The translations under genes were made by a program, and so were the position numbers. The notes under the pieces are model-generated. The model worked only from the letters and a program-made list of their open reading frames with translations. It had not been told where the DNA came from and did not search any database. This document shows positions 34,152 through 43,242 of a stretch of 54,800 bases of DNA, one piece after another. Positions within the stretch are counted from its first letter, which is position 1. Each line of letters starts with the position of its first letter. The stretch is from Bacteroidales bacterium (lineage in GTDB: Bacteria; Bacteroidota; Bacteroidia; Bacteroidales; UBA10428), in NCBI GenBank assembly GCA_016935435.1, contig JAFGQZ010000098.1:1-54800 (forward strand). The letters are read 5' to 3'.

Positions 34152-36746
34152 TCATTTTTCAATATTGTTTAGTGTTTGTACCACAATATCATCTTGTGTT
34201 AAAACAACCGACTTGTTGTTTGGCCTGATAATAATTTGTGTTTTTTCCCCGGGCAGCAAATCGAAATAGTTGTTGGAATAGCGCGCACGAATGCCCGGAA
34301 AATGTATGGCAACATCTTTTGCGAGTTTAACAGCTTCAAGTTCCAGAACATATTCCGCGTCTTTTTTTGTGAGCTTGTGTGTTAAGGTCAATGGCGGCAA
34401 ACGAAGCTCTTTGGGTTTTAAAAAATAGTGTATTTCATGTACCGGGCCGATGTCGCCCGACTTAAGACCTGCTAAAAGAAGGCTGCTTTCAACCGGTATT
34501 TGAACGGGCAATTTCTGCAAATCGATTTGAAAAATAAGGGTCGATTTTTCAAAAGTAAATGCTGTGTCGAACGATGTTTCGTAATATATTTTGCCGTCGA
34601 AGCCAATTATTTTCAGGTTCAAGGTGCCTTTCGATACCGATGGGATATCGTTTAGCACATAAAGTTCAATTTTAGATTTGTCTTGCAATACTGCAATCCT
34701 GAGAGGCTCAAAAGCATGTTTTGCCTTATATTGCAATGCTTTCCAGTTTCCGTAATAATCAATCGACGACCACGATGCCCCAGGCCAGCAGTCGTTAAGT
34801 TGCCAGTACAACGTGCCCATGCAGTATGGCTTGTCGATGCGGTGGCAGTCGATGGCTTTCTTTATGCCATAAGCTTGCAATAACTGGCCAACATAGAGAA
34901 AATCGTCGAATTTCCGGGGCAGAGGGTAATACATCTCGAGGTACTCCTTTATTTTCTGGTTGCCGATGCCGCTACGCTGGTGCGAGAGCATTACATCGGA
35001 ATAAATATCGCTATCTTCCGGCAAGGTAAATTCTTTAATGGTGTTTATTTCGGGGAACGACTGGAACCCGTACTCGCTCATAAACCGTGCTTTTACCGTT
35101 TCGAACTTTTCGAAAGGTTCGCCCCCGTGCCATACGCCCCAGTAGTGCACATCGCCCGAATTTGTTCCGTAGCCTGGTTCCGATAGCGGCGACGAGGGCC
35201 AGTAGAATTTGTTGGCATCGTAATTTTTAACAACATCGGGCAATACCTGTAAAAACAGGGTGTCGTATGCCTGCCATATTTGTTTGCGCTGTTCGGGGCT
35301 ATACTTTTGTTTCCATCCCCATCCACAGTTTTCGTTGGCATTACACCAGGCAATATCAATTTCGTTATTGCCGCACCAAAGGGCCAGGCATGCATAATTG
35401 CGCAGCCGCACGATATTTTCGATAGCCTCAAGCCTTACATTCTCAATAAAATAGTTATTGCCCGGGTACATGCTGCAGGCAAACATAAAATCCTGCCATA
35501 TTAGAATGCCGTATTTGTCGCACAATTCGTAAAAAAAATCGTTTTCGTAAATACCTCCGCCCCATACCCTTAGCATGTTCATATTTGCGTTGGCAGCCGA
35601 TTTCACCAGGTATTCATATTTGGCAGTATCAACCCGGGTCAGGAAATTGTCGCCCGGAATATAATTGGCACCTTTGGCAAATACCGGTGTGCCGTTAACC
35701 TCGAAGTAAAACGATTTTCCGGCGCTGTCGGCTTCTCTTATAACCTTTATTTCCCTTAAACCGGTAGTTGTGGATTTTGTGTCGGCTACCTTGCCATTAC
35801 TGAACAGAGTGGCTTTAAACCTATAAAGGTTTTGCCTGCCGTACCCGTTTGGCCACCAAAGCCGGGGCTTATTTATTGTGAAACCCAGCGATACAGTGGT
35901 GTCATCAGGGTGTAAGTCGAATTTTTCTGTTGCATATTTTTCCCCTGTTTCACCATCGGATATTTCGAGTTTATACTGCCCTGCCTGATAATTATCCAGG
36001 TTCACAAGGGCATATATTTGTGCTTCTTCCGAAGAAACCGATTTTTGGTCGATATACACATCGCAAATTTCAGCCTTGTCGATAAAGCAAAGTTCAACCG
36101 GCCTCCAAATGCCCGATGTAACCAGCCTGGGCCCCCAGTCCCAACCATAGTGGTAAGGCGCTTTACGGGTAAACACGCTGATTTTTTTATCGCCAAGGCC
36201 TCCAACTACCGACTGGTCGTTATCAGCAGGCAGGGCGTATCCAAACTTGTCGAGTTTTTTGAGCCCTATTTCTACAGGCGAAACAAACCTTATTTCCAGT
36301 GTGTTTTCGCCTTTAACGAGTTCTTTTTTAACATGGGCTTTCCAGGAACGGAACATGTTGTTGGCCGTTAGTATGGGCTTGCCATTTAACTTTACTTCGG
36401 CATAGGTGTCGAGGCCTTTGAAATGAATATATGCTGCACTGTAAGCCAGGTCGGCTGAATCGACATAGAATTTGGTTTTATAAACCCAGTTTTTTTTATC
36501 GACCCACTGGCATAGTTTTTCGTTTTCGCGGAAAAAGGGCTCGGGTATTGCCCGGGCTGAAAGCAAATCGGTATGCACGGTGCCTGGAACAGTTGCTTTG
36601 TACACCTGTTTGCTGCCTTCCATATTAAAAGTCCAGTTCTCTTCTAACTCAATTCGTTTGATGTTGCTGGTGTTTGTATCGGAATTGCAGTTAGTAGCAG
36701 TTAAGCTCATAAAAAGTAAAAATTGAAGGGTTGTTTTTATTTTCAT
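34152..36746 (-). CDS. GH2 beta-mannosidase, lipoprotein
   Basis: An 864-residue lipoprotein (lipobox ATNC) of GH2. It has a sugar-binding N-terminal domain (LEENWTFNMEGSKQVYKATV), immunoglobulin-like domains, and a TIM barrel starting near residue 340 (FYFEVNGTPVFAKGANYIPGD). The acid/base glutamate is in WCGNNEIDIAW (about residue 463) and the nucleophile in MSEYGFQSFPE (about 557). WPNGYG and the family's overall layout point to beta-mannosidase rather than beta-galactosidase. The start is ATG 36746, the first giving a lipoprotein signal. It lies 114 bp downstream of a sodium:solute symporter gene, with a LacI-like palindrome between them. Confidence 0.9.
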   Translation of the reverse strand: MKIKTTLQFLLFMSLTATNCNSDTNTSNIKRIELEENWTFNMEGSKQVYKATVPGTVHTDLLSARAIPEPFFRENEKLCQWVDKKNWVYKTKFYVDSADLAYSAAYIHFKGLDTYAEVKLNGKPILTANNMFRSWKAHVKKELVKGENTLEIRFVSPVEIGLKKLDKFGYALPADNDQSVVGGLGDKKISVFTRKAPYHYGWDWGPRLVTSGIWRPVELCFIDKAEICDVYIDQKSVSSEEAQIYALVNLDNYQAGQYKLEISDGETGEKYATEKFDLHPDDTTVSLGFTINKPRLWWPNGYGRQNLYRFKATLFSNGKVADTKSTTTGLREIKVIREADSAGKSFYFEVNGTPVFAKGANYIPGDNFLTRVDTAKYEYLVKSAANANMNMLRVWGGGIYENDFFYELCDKYGILIWQDFMFACSMYPGNNYFIENVRLEAIENIVRLRNYACLALWCGNNEIDIAWCNANENCGWGWKQKYSPEQRKQIWQAYDTLFLQVLPDVVKNYDANKFYWPSSPLSEPGYGTNSGDVHYWGVWHGGEPFEKFETVKARFMSEYGFQSFPEINTIKEFTLPEDSDIYSDVMLSHQRSGIGNQKIKEYLEMYYPLPRKFDDFLYVGQLLQAYGIKKAIDCHRIDKPYCMGTLYWQLNDCWPGASWSSIDYYGNWKALQYKAKHAFEPLRIAVLQDKSKIELYVLNDIPSVSKGTLNLKIIGFDGKIYYETSFDTAFTFEKSTLIFQIDLQKLPVQIPVESSLLLAGLKSGDIGPVHEIHYFLKPKELRLPPLTLTHKLTKKDAEYVLELEAVKLAKDVAIHFPGIRARYSNNYFDLLPGEKTQIIIRPNNKSVVLTQDDIVVQTLNNIEK

Positions 36747-36808
36747 TTTTATATTAATAACCCCGACAAAATAAAGTGTTACAGGCACAAGTTGCTAATA
36801 CTTATATC

Positions 36809-36820
36809 GCAATTGTTTGC
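36809..36820. promoter_or_regulatory. LacI-like palindrome upstream of the beta-mannosidase gene
   Basis: GCAATTGTTTGC has the GCAA/TTGC half-sites seen in the stronger operators at susC and the PL14-like gene, but lacks the central CG. It lies 63 bp before the beta-mannosidase start. Weak candidate. Confidence 0.3.
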
Positions 36821-36860
36821 GCCCATTGGCGTTAAGCAGTTTTTAGGGTCCAACAAACAC

Positions 36861-38726
36861 TTATGTATTAGTCCCGAAATCTTCTTCCAGCTTGTTCCAC
36901 CAGAATTTTTTAAGACTGATGGAAGTAATGCCGATAATAATTAAGCACAAAAACATCGGGAGCCATTGCTTAAGCACCAGGTATATTGGCAGGGCAACAA
37001 TAGCGGTTTGCCATATTATTCCAACAAATACGTTGTACATGTCTTTTCCAAAGTTTTTGTTCCTTTTAAAGTCGGGGTTTTCGGCTTTTATTAATTCATA
37101 AACAGGTTTCCAAAAGCCCCAGGGGCGCACAGTTGTATAAAACTTGCGCAAGGTTTGTTCATCGGCTGGCGGTGCGGAATAAGTGCCTATTATGCAACCG
37201 GCCAGCGAAAGCAACAACATTACCGGGAAGAAATACAGCAATATAATTTGTTCTGCCACATTCGGGAAAAGCGGGGGCAGAAGTTTGGGGAAAACCATAG
37301 CAGCCAGCAGGCCAACAACCATTCCCCAGAAATATCCCTGCCCATTAAACCGCCACCAGTACCATTTTAAAATATTGGCAGCAATAAAGCCCCCGTAAAT
37401 GCCCGATACAATCCACTGCAAGAGGCTGTTTATGTTGGTGGCGAAGGCGCCAATTACAATGCTTACCAGTACAACCACAATGCCAACAGTATAATTTGCA
37501 AGCATTAGTTGTTTTCGTTCAGGGTTTGGTTTAATGTATTTAATATAAATATCGTTTACAATGTATGCCTGTGCAGCATTTAATGTTCCGGAGAATGTGC
37601 CCATGAAAGCGGCCAAAAGTCCGGCAAGAATTACGCCTAAAAGCCCGGCAGGGGCAAACTGTCTGATTGCCGAGGGCAGAATTTGTTCGAAATCGGTTTT
37701 GTTGTTAACCATCAGGTCCAGTTGATCGAAAAAAACCAGTCCGAGCACCACAAAGCCGGTAATTAATAAGTACCTTACAGGGTTAAGTACAACTGACACA
37801 AAGCCACTCATTTTCGAGGCCTCTACGGGATTTTTTGTGGCCAGAATTTTTTGCATGTCGTAGGTTGGTGCAGGTCCTGCAGCACTAACCAGTATGCCTT
37901 TTAACACCATCATGCTGAACATAAACCCGAACAGCGAATAGCCATGTTCGCTGATAGCCAGGTTAGCTTTGTCAACAATGCCCTGCCAGTCGAGGTTAAG
38001 CCGTGCACCGAAAAACGGCGAGTACCAGCCATCGGGCACTACCATGTTATGGGCACCTAACGATTGCATGGCCATAACGGCGATAATTACCGAAGCAATG
38101 GTCATTATTACATATTGCAGGAAATCGGCCCAAACAATGCTGGTCATGCCCCCAAGTATGGTATAGAAAACGGCAAAGGCCGTGAAAATGACAGCGTAAA
38201 AATGGGGCACAAATGCAGGTGAAACGCTGAAAGGCACAAACTTCGACACCACTTCCCAGGGAATAAAAATTTCGATAAATTTACCCAGGCCTATAAACCC
38301 GTATGCCAGCATGCCCAGGCATAACAGAACAGCAAATGCCACAACAATGTTCTGGGCCAGTTCGGCACCGGTTTTCTGGCCAAAACGGGTTCGCATCCAT
38401 TCAGCACCGGTGGAAACATTCGATTTGCGTATCCAGGCCGACAGGTAAACCATAAGGAATATCTGGTTGAAAACCGGCCACATCCAGGGGAGCCATATAC
38501 TTTTTAGCCCGTATAAAAAACCAATAGACACCAGCCACATTGTGCCCGAAATATCGAACATGCCCGAAGCATTCGACAGGCCAAGCAGGTACCAGGGCAG
38601 TTTATTGCCACCGAGTATGTACGACGACTTGTCTTTTTGTGCCTTTTTTTTTACAACAAGGCCAATGATAACAGTCGATGCCAGGTAAGCTACAATAATA
38701 GAAAAGTCTAATAAACCAAGGTTCAT
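36861..38726 (-). CDS. Sodium:solute symporter family transporter
   Basis: A 621-residue inner-membrane protein with about 14 hydrophobic helices of the SSS family. It starts LDFSIIVAYLASTVIIGLVV and has the SYILGGNKLPWYLLGLSNAS region and an SSF signature-like segment (GLLAAFMGTFSGTLNAAQAY). Family members couple Na+ entry to uptake of sugars and other small solutes. Its position upstream of the beta-mannosidase suggests import of a mannoside, but specificity is inferred from context only. A TATATTTG-type box occurs at 38868-38875 on its strand, 142 bp upstream. Confidence 0.9.
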   Translation of the reverse strand: MNLGLLDFSIIVAYLASTVIIGLVVKKKAQKDKSSYILGGNKLPWYLLGLSNASGMFDISGTMWLVSIGFLYGLKSIWLPWMWPVFNQIFLMVYLSAWIRKSNVSTGAEWMRTRFGQKTGAELAQNIVVAFAVLLCLGMLAYGFIGLGKFIEIFIPWEVVSKFVPFSVSPAFVPHFYAVIFTAFAVFYTILGGMTSIVWADFLQYVIMTIASVIIAVMAMQSLGAHNMVVPDGWYSPFFGARLNLDWQGIVDKANLAISEHGYSLFGFMFSMMVLKGILVSAAGPAPTYDMQKILATKNPVEASKMSGFVSVVLNPVRYLLITGFVVLGLVFFDQLDLMVNNKTDFEQILPSAIRQFAPAGLLGVILAGLLAAFMGTFSGTLNAAQAYIVNDIYIKYIKPNPERKQLMLANYTVGIVVVLVSIVIGAFATNINSLLQWIVSGIYGGFIAANILKWYWWRFNGQGYFWGMVVGLLAAMVFPKLLPPLFPNVAEQIILLYFFPVMLLLSLAGCIIGTYSAPPADEQTLRKFYTTVRPWGFWKPVYELIKAENPDFKRNKNFGKDMYNVFVGIIWQTAIVALPIYLVLKQWLPMFLCLIIIGITSISLKKFWWNKLEEDFGTNT

Positions 38727-38867
38727 ATTTTTAATAGATTTGAAGTGGTGAGGAACAATTTGAATTTTAAGTTAAATAAACTTTTGCAATATAAATTAAT
38801 AAGCGCATTAAGGAATATTAAAAACGTGACATAGTTGTTAAATTTTATGGCATAAAATGTTTACTGG

Positions 38868-38875
38868 CAAATATA
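38868..38875 (-). promoter_or_regulatory. -7 promoter element candidate for the symporter operon
   Basis: CAAATATA on the plus strand is TATATTTG on the minus strand (TAnnTTTG), 142 bp upstream of the symporter ATG. No -33 element was found and the leader would be long. Confidence 0.3.
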
Positions 38876-38990
38876 ATTTTATAGCCATTATTATATTTGT
38901 TGTGTTTAATACATTGGGTTTAAAGTTTTCCGGGTGTTGAAGTTTTGTGTTTACCGGAAATATAATTATTGCGGGTTTTTATTGTTCTAA

Positions 38991-41900
38991 CTAACCTTCA
39001 AAATAAAAAGAGTATCGAAGAACTTGTGAAAGATATTCGCGGCTTTCATTAAGTTTAATGTTTTTTAAAATTTGCAACACCGGTTCAGGAACGTCCATTG
39101 AGTCAGGAGGTGGGGCAATTTGTCCGTTTTTTGCCCAGTTGTTAACTAATTTGCGCATTGCGATATCAGGGCTGTTTGCCAAGGCCAGAAAAACGATTAT
39201 GGCTTGAAGTATTTCAATATTGTTATCAACAGAATTAAAAAAATCATGCGAGCGAATGAGTCTGTATGTATTTATAAACCTTTTAATGGATCTTGGCGTT
39301 GTTCCGATTAAAACTGCAATTGACTGGATAAAATTTATCTCTTCGCCGGTTATTTCAAGTTTTTTATATGTTTCTGCAATGTCCTGCTTTTCGGTATTAT
39401 CTATAATTGATTGATTTGGGTTCGTTTTAAATTGTATAATCTTGTTCCTGCTTTCCGTTCCAGTTTCACTCAGTCTGTCACGGATATTGTCTGAACGCAT
39501 GTTTACAGTTGCTTTGGCAATTTCGTCGGGAATTTCTTCCGGTGTTTTCTGTCCTATCCTGCTTTGAGTGCCATGCACAAGGTCCCTTTTTCTGTCTTTA
39601 TCAAAAATGCTTTCGATTAAATTCATAGAATTTTCCGGGCTTGCCTTTTTAAGCAATAAAGGCAATTGAAAAATTTTTTCGAGATAATCTAAAGTGGTTG
39701 CACTGTTTAGGTTTAATGGTGCTTCCGGTGCTTTTGAGGGCAACCCTTCAGTTAGTGAACCCGGGTATTTCTTTTTTAAGGCATTTGAAACCCACCGGGG
39801 ATCTACACCAACCACTACCACAAAAAGCGGGAAGGCCAAAAGTAAATGAATTGCTTCAAGAACTTCTACAACCCTTTCTTCCGGGCACCTGTCCAAATCG
39901 TCGATATATAAGATAATACGGTCGAATGGTTTTGTTTTATCTTGGTTTTTTTTCGATGTTATTAAATCGCTCAAACTTTCTAAATCCTTACGTATTGTTG
40001 AAATTAGCCCAAGGTGTTTTACATAATCATCACTTTCCATTCTTTGTTGAATAAAACCCGATAAAAGCTTTGAGTGTTTATAACTATCAATTTCCGATTG
40101 TATAAACTGCAAGTTTTGCTCGGCCTCAACTAAAGCTGTTTGTTTTTCCTGAAGTATTGTTAGTGAGGTTTTAAGCTGCATTTCCGAATTTTCAATTTTC
40201 ACTTTTAAATCGACAAGTGCCTGCTGTTTTAATAGTTCAACTTTTTTATTTATTCCATCGAGATACTCTATTGCTGTTTTAATTCTAGACCAGACTGGTG
40301 TAATTACTTTTTTATACCATGCGATGAAAAGGGTCAAAATGGAGATTCCGTATGAAATCATCTTTTTTGCAAAAAGCGAAATGTCAGGGTTTTTTAGAAG
40401 GTACAATAGAAGCAAGCATACTAACGCTGATAGTGAAAATATAAAGAAAATAGTCAGCACATTTTTCTTTTGCGACAGGGAGTTCTTTATTACAGTCGTC
40501 ATTCGGTTATAGGTCGATGCGAAGTCGGTTACTATGGTTTTTGAAATATTTAAGGTAAGTCCTTTAATTTTGTTTATGCCCAGTTCTTTTTGTAATGTCT
40601 TCAGTTTTTCGTCAGATTCTGTAATGTCAGTTGTTATGTCTATAACATCGTTTATTTTAAGCTTGTATGTGTTCTCAGCATTAACCTTTTCTTTAACAAG
40701 GTTGCTAATTCGTTCCTGAATGTTGTTGTAATTCGTTTCAGCTTCGTCTTTTTTTATAATGGCTTCCTGTGTTAGTTCTTCGCAACTGGCCAGGTTTTTA
40801 AATAAGTCAATTTCTTTGCACTCTGCAGGAGTTAAGTTGCCGCAGGCTTTATTTAGCTCTTCAAAAATATGAAACACAAGGCTTGCCCATAAATTAGCAT
40901 CCATAAAGTGCCATGCATTAAATTTAATATGGGCTATTTCTCCGCAAACCGGAATGCTTACGTTTTTTTCTTTCGACTTAATAACCAGATGTTTTATTTC
41001 TTCTTCAAGCCTTTCCATAAAAAAGCTTTTTCCGGAACCCCAATTTCCAAATAGAGCAACCGATATAGGTGGTGTTAATTCTTTATAAGCCAGAAGCCTT
41101 GCCAGTGCTTTTACATCGCTAGTAATATTTAGCTTGTCGGTTTTGTTGTCGTTTACCGAATCGCTGTTAAATGCAGCAATGGGTATAAATTTTTCCGGTT
41201 CTTGTTCACTTAAATTACTTTTCCGGGGTGAATTTATTATTTGCAATACTTCTTTGTAGATATCGTCTTTTCCTGAATTTAACAATATTACCTTATTCAG
41301 ATATTCGGGAGGTAATTCGAGTTTATCTCCCTCTTTTCTTATAACAAAAACAGCTTTTCCTGTTTTTAAGGCCACATCAATATCTCTTCTGAACCAAACC
41401 CCTTTTTGATGACTTTGGGTTAATAGGCTAATAACAAATTCAGATTTGTTTATTTTGGCAATAATATCCTCCATGTTAAACCTGCTGCTTTCAACTGTAT
41501 AAAAGTTAAAATCCTTAAAATTGCCGGAGATTTCTTTAGCAAAAAGAATGTCATATTCATCATTTAAATCGTAACTAATGAATACAGAAGGTTTTAAGGC
41601 ATTGTTGGTTTTTAACTTGGGGGGCAAAACAATGTGAAAGCTAAAGGTTTTATTTGATTCTATACCCTGAAAACTATTTTTTATATGTTCATTGACACTG
41701 AAATCAGAATGGCTTAGGAGCTGAATGCCAATTTTGCTTAAACCTGTTATTTCAATTCCATTTAACTGTCGACAGATTTCTGATAAACAATCGAAATATT
41801 TTTCCTGGTTAATTGAGAAAAGAAACAGAATAGGTTTTTTTGGTTCTTCTGTTGAGAAATTATATTCTATAATATTTCCATCTATTATTACGAAATTGTT

Positions 41901-42047
41901 TAGGTCGATTGAGGTTTCATAATGTTTTCCAAGCTTTTTTATTTCAGCTTGTCCTACCGATTCATATTCAAAGGCTATTAAATCATAATCTTGAATGTTT
42001 TCAAAGATTTCACTTTTGTAAATGCCAATTTCCGGAAATTGCTTCAT
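38991..42047 (-). CDS. TIR-like domain fused to a membrane KAP P-loop NTPase; candidate defence protein
   Basis: A 1018-residue protein, no signal peptide. Residues 1-150 form a domain I do not recognise. Residues about 153-262 look TIR-like (SVFISYDLNDEYD; VISLLTQSHQKGVWFRRDID). Residues about 305-960 are a KAP-family NTPase: Walker A GNWGSGKS (334-341), IKFNAWHFMDANLWASL, and Walker B IILYIDDLDRCPEERVVEVL (711-730). Two transmembrane helices (about 529-551 and 563-580) split the NTPase, flanked by coiled-coil-like stretches (425-490, 600-660), as KAP proteins usually show. KAP and TIR proteins both occur in antiphage defence. At the TIR position where NADases carry Glu after Trp, Asp222 is present. 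The gene is solitary and AT-rich. Confidence 0.8.
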   Translation of the reverse strand: MKQFPEIGIYKSEIFENIQDYDLIAFEYESVGQAEIKKLGKHYETSIDLNNFVIIDGNIIEYNFSTEEPKKPILFLFSINQEKYFDCLSEICRQLNGIEITGLSKIGIQLLSHSDFSVNEHIKNSFQGIESNKTFSFHIVLPPKLKTNNALKPSVFISYDLNDEYDILFAKEISGNFKDFNFYTVESSRFNMEDIIAKINKSEFVISLLTQSHQKGVWFRRDIDVALKTGKAVFVIRKEGDKLELPPEYLNKVILLNSGKDDIYKEVLQIINSPRKSNLSEQEPEKFIPIAAFNSDSVNDNKTDKLNITSDVKALARLLAYKELTPPISVALFGNWGSGKSFFMERLEEEIKHLVIKSKEKNVSIPVCGEIAHIKFNAWHFMDANLWASLVFHIFEELNKACGNLTPAECKEIDLFKNLASCEELTQEAIIKKDEAETNYNNIQERISNLVKEKVNAENTYKLKINDVIDITTDITESDEKLKTLQKELGINKIKGLTLNISKTIVTDFASTYNRMTTVIKNSLSQKKNVLTIFFIFSLSALVCLLLLYLLKNPDISLFAKKMISYGISILTLFIAWYKKVITPVWSRIKTAIEYLDGINKKVELLKQQALVDLKVKIENSEMQLKTSLTILQEKQTALVEAEQNLQFIQSEIDSYKHSKLLSGFIQQRMESDDYVKHLGLISTIRKDLESLSDLITSKKNQDKTKPFDRIILYIDDLDRCPEERVVEVLEAIHLLLAFPLFVVVVGVDPRWVSNALKKKYPGSLTEGLPSKAPEAPLNLNSATTLDYLEKIFQLPLLLKKASPENSMNLIESIFDKDRKRDLVHGTQSRIGQKTPEEIPDEIAKATVNMRSDNIRDRLSETGTESRNKIIQFKTNPNQSIIDNTEKQDIAETYKKLEITGEEINFIQSIAVLIGTTPRSIKRFINTYRLIRSHDFFNSVDNNIEILQAIIVFLALANSPDIAMRKLVNNWAKNGQIAPPPDSMDVPEPVLQILKNIKLNESREYLSQVLRYSFYFEG

Positions 42048-42302
42048 GAAGGCTTGGTTAATAAGGTTTTTTGTAATTGTTGTTAAAAAACCTTCTGTAT
42101 TTCTATTTTAATTGCAAATACAATCAATGCTTTACAATCCCTACTTTTTACAGTAATAATGAATAAGATATAGCCTTATTTGAGTGATAGTTAGGTGAAA
42201 TTTAGTGCATAATTCAGAATTTAGCAATCAAATAACCTTTTTTATGTATAATAGGTATTATTAAAATACTCTTTAGGCAATGGATTATTATTGTCTGTTG
42301 CA

Positions 42303-43199
42303 TTAAAAAAAGAAGTTGATGGCTCCTGCAATATTAAACCCCCAATAGGTAACATCGTTCAGTCGTGTTTTTTTTACTTCTCCTGTTGCCAGGTAAAGCT
42401 CATCGGTGCCATTTCCGGTGCTCCAATACATGTGGCCTATTTTTAGATATGGCCGAAGCTTTGACTTTGAATAACAGAGCGAAACCGAGTTTTCCAGTCC
42501 AAACCCTTTTGCCGTGTGCCGGAAACTTAACGGGTGTTGGAAGTTTTCAATAAGGTTCCAATTGGCCTTTGCCCGGTAGTTTACCTGGTGGTAACCGACT
42601 GTAACCGACAGGGTTAATATTTTTGAAAAAGTTAAACCGGTTTCCAGTGAAATAAACGGCCCGTACCAGTATGCCTTATATGTCGAGGCAAGGTTTTTCG
42701 TTACGGGTGTTTTGCCATTATCGAGCAAAAACAAGTTTTGGTTGTTGATCCCAAATCCTGCCGATGGTGCTATGCTCAGGGTTTTTGAAAGCTTAAACCG
42801 GATGCCCACCGATGGGGAAAAGGCCAGTAACGATCCCTTATTGGCATCTGCATGTGTATGGAATACGGTGTCGGTACGGTTATCACCTTCGTAATCGGTG
42901 TCGGTGGCTGTGCCTGTTGTGAAAAATGCTGCCTGTGTATTGCATTTCAGATAAAACCGCCGGTGAAAATTCCATTCGATGGGAAACTCTAGTCCTGCCG
43001 GTACCAGGTTTGTCCAGATCAGTTCCGAGAACACATTGGGGCTGTTGCCGTTTAAATTGCCGGCCACCGACCATCGGAAGTTGCAATTGGCGACCGACAG
43101 TGCAGGGGAGAGTTTTATTTTTATTGCCAGGGTATCGTGGCCGGCCCCAAAAATGCCGGTTGACAGAACGAATATCAGTATAAAAATGAATTTCTGCAT
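42303..43199 (-). CDS. Outer-membrane beta-barrel protein (omptin/Pom-like)
   Basis: A 298-residue protein with a signal peptide (ends about GIFGAGH). Alternating hydrophobic/polar strands run throughout, and the C-terminal strand ends in Phe-Phe-Phe. The segment SPNVFSELIWTNLVPAGLEF resembles the conserved first strands of omptin-like barrels such as the Protochlamydia outer-membrane protein family. No omptin catalytic residues could be assigned, so protease activity is not claimed. It follows the serine-hydrolase-like gene after 43 bp on the same strand and may share its transcript. Confidence 0.65.
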   Translation of the reverse strand: MQKFIFILIFVLSTGIFGAGHDTLAIKIKLSPALSVANCNFRWSVAGNLNGNSPNVFSELIWTNLVPAGLEFPIEWNFHRRFYLKCNTQAAFFTTGTATDTDYEGDNRTDTVFHTHADANKGSLLAFSPSVGIRFKLSKTLSIAPSAGFGINNQNLFLLDNGKTPVTKNLASTYKAYWYGPFISLETGLTFSKILTLSVTVGYHQVNYRAKANWNLIENFQHPLSFRHTAKGFGLENSVSLCYSKSKLRPYLKIGHMYWSTGNGTDELYLATGEVKKTRLNDVTYWGFNIAGAINFFF

Positions 43200-43242
43200 T
43201 GCAAGAAATTAGCATGTTGTTACCAGGCAATTTACTGTTTTG

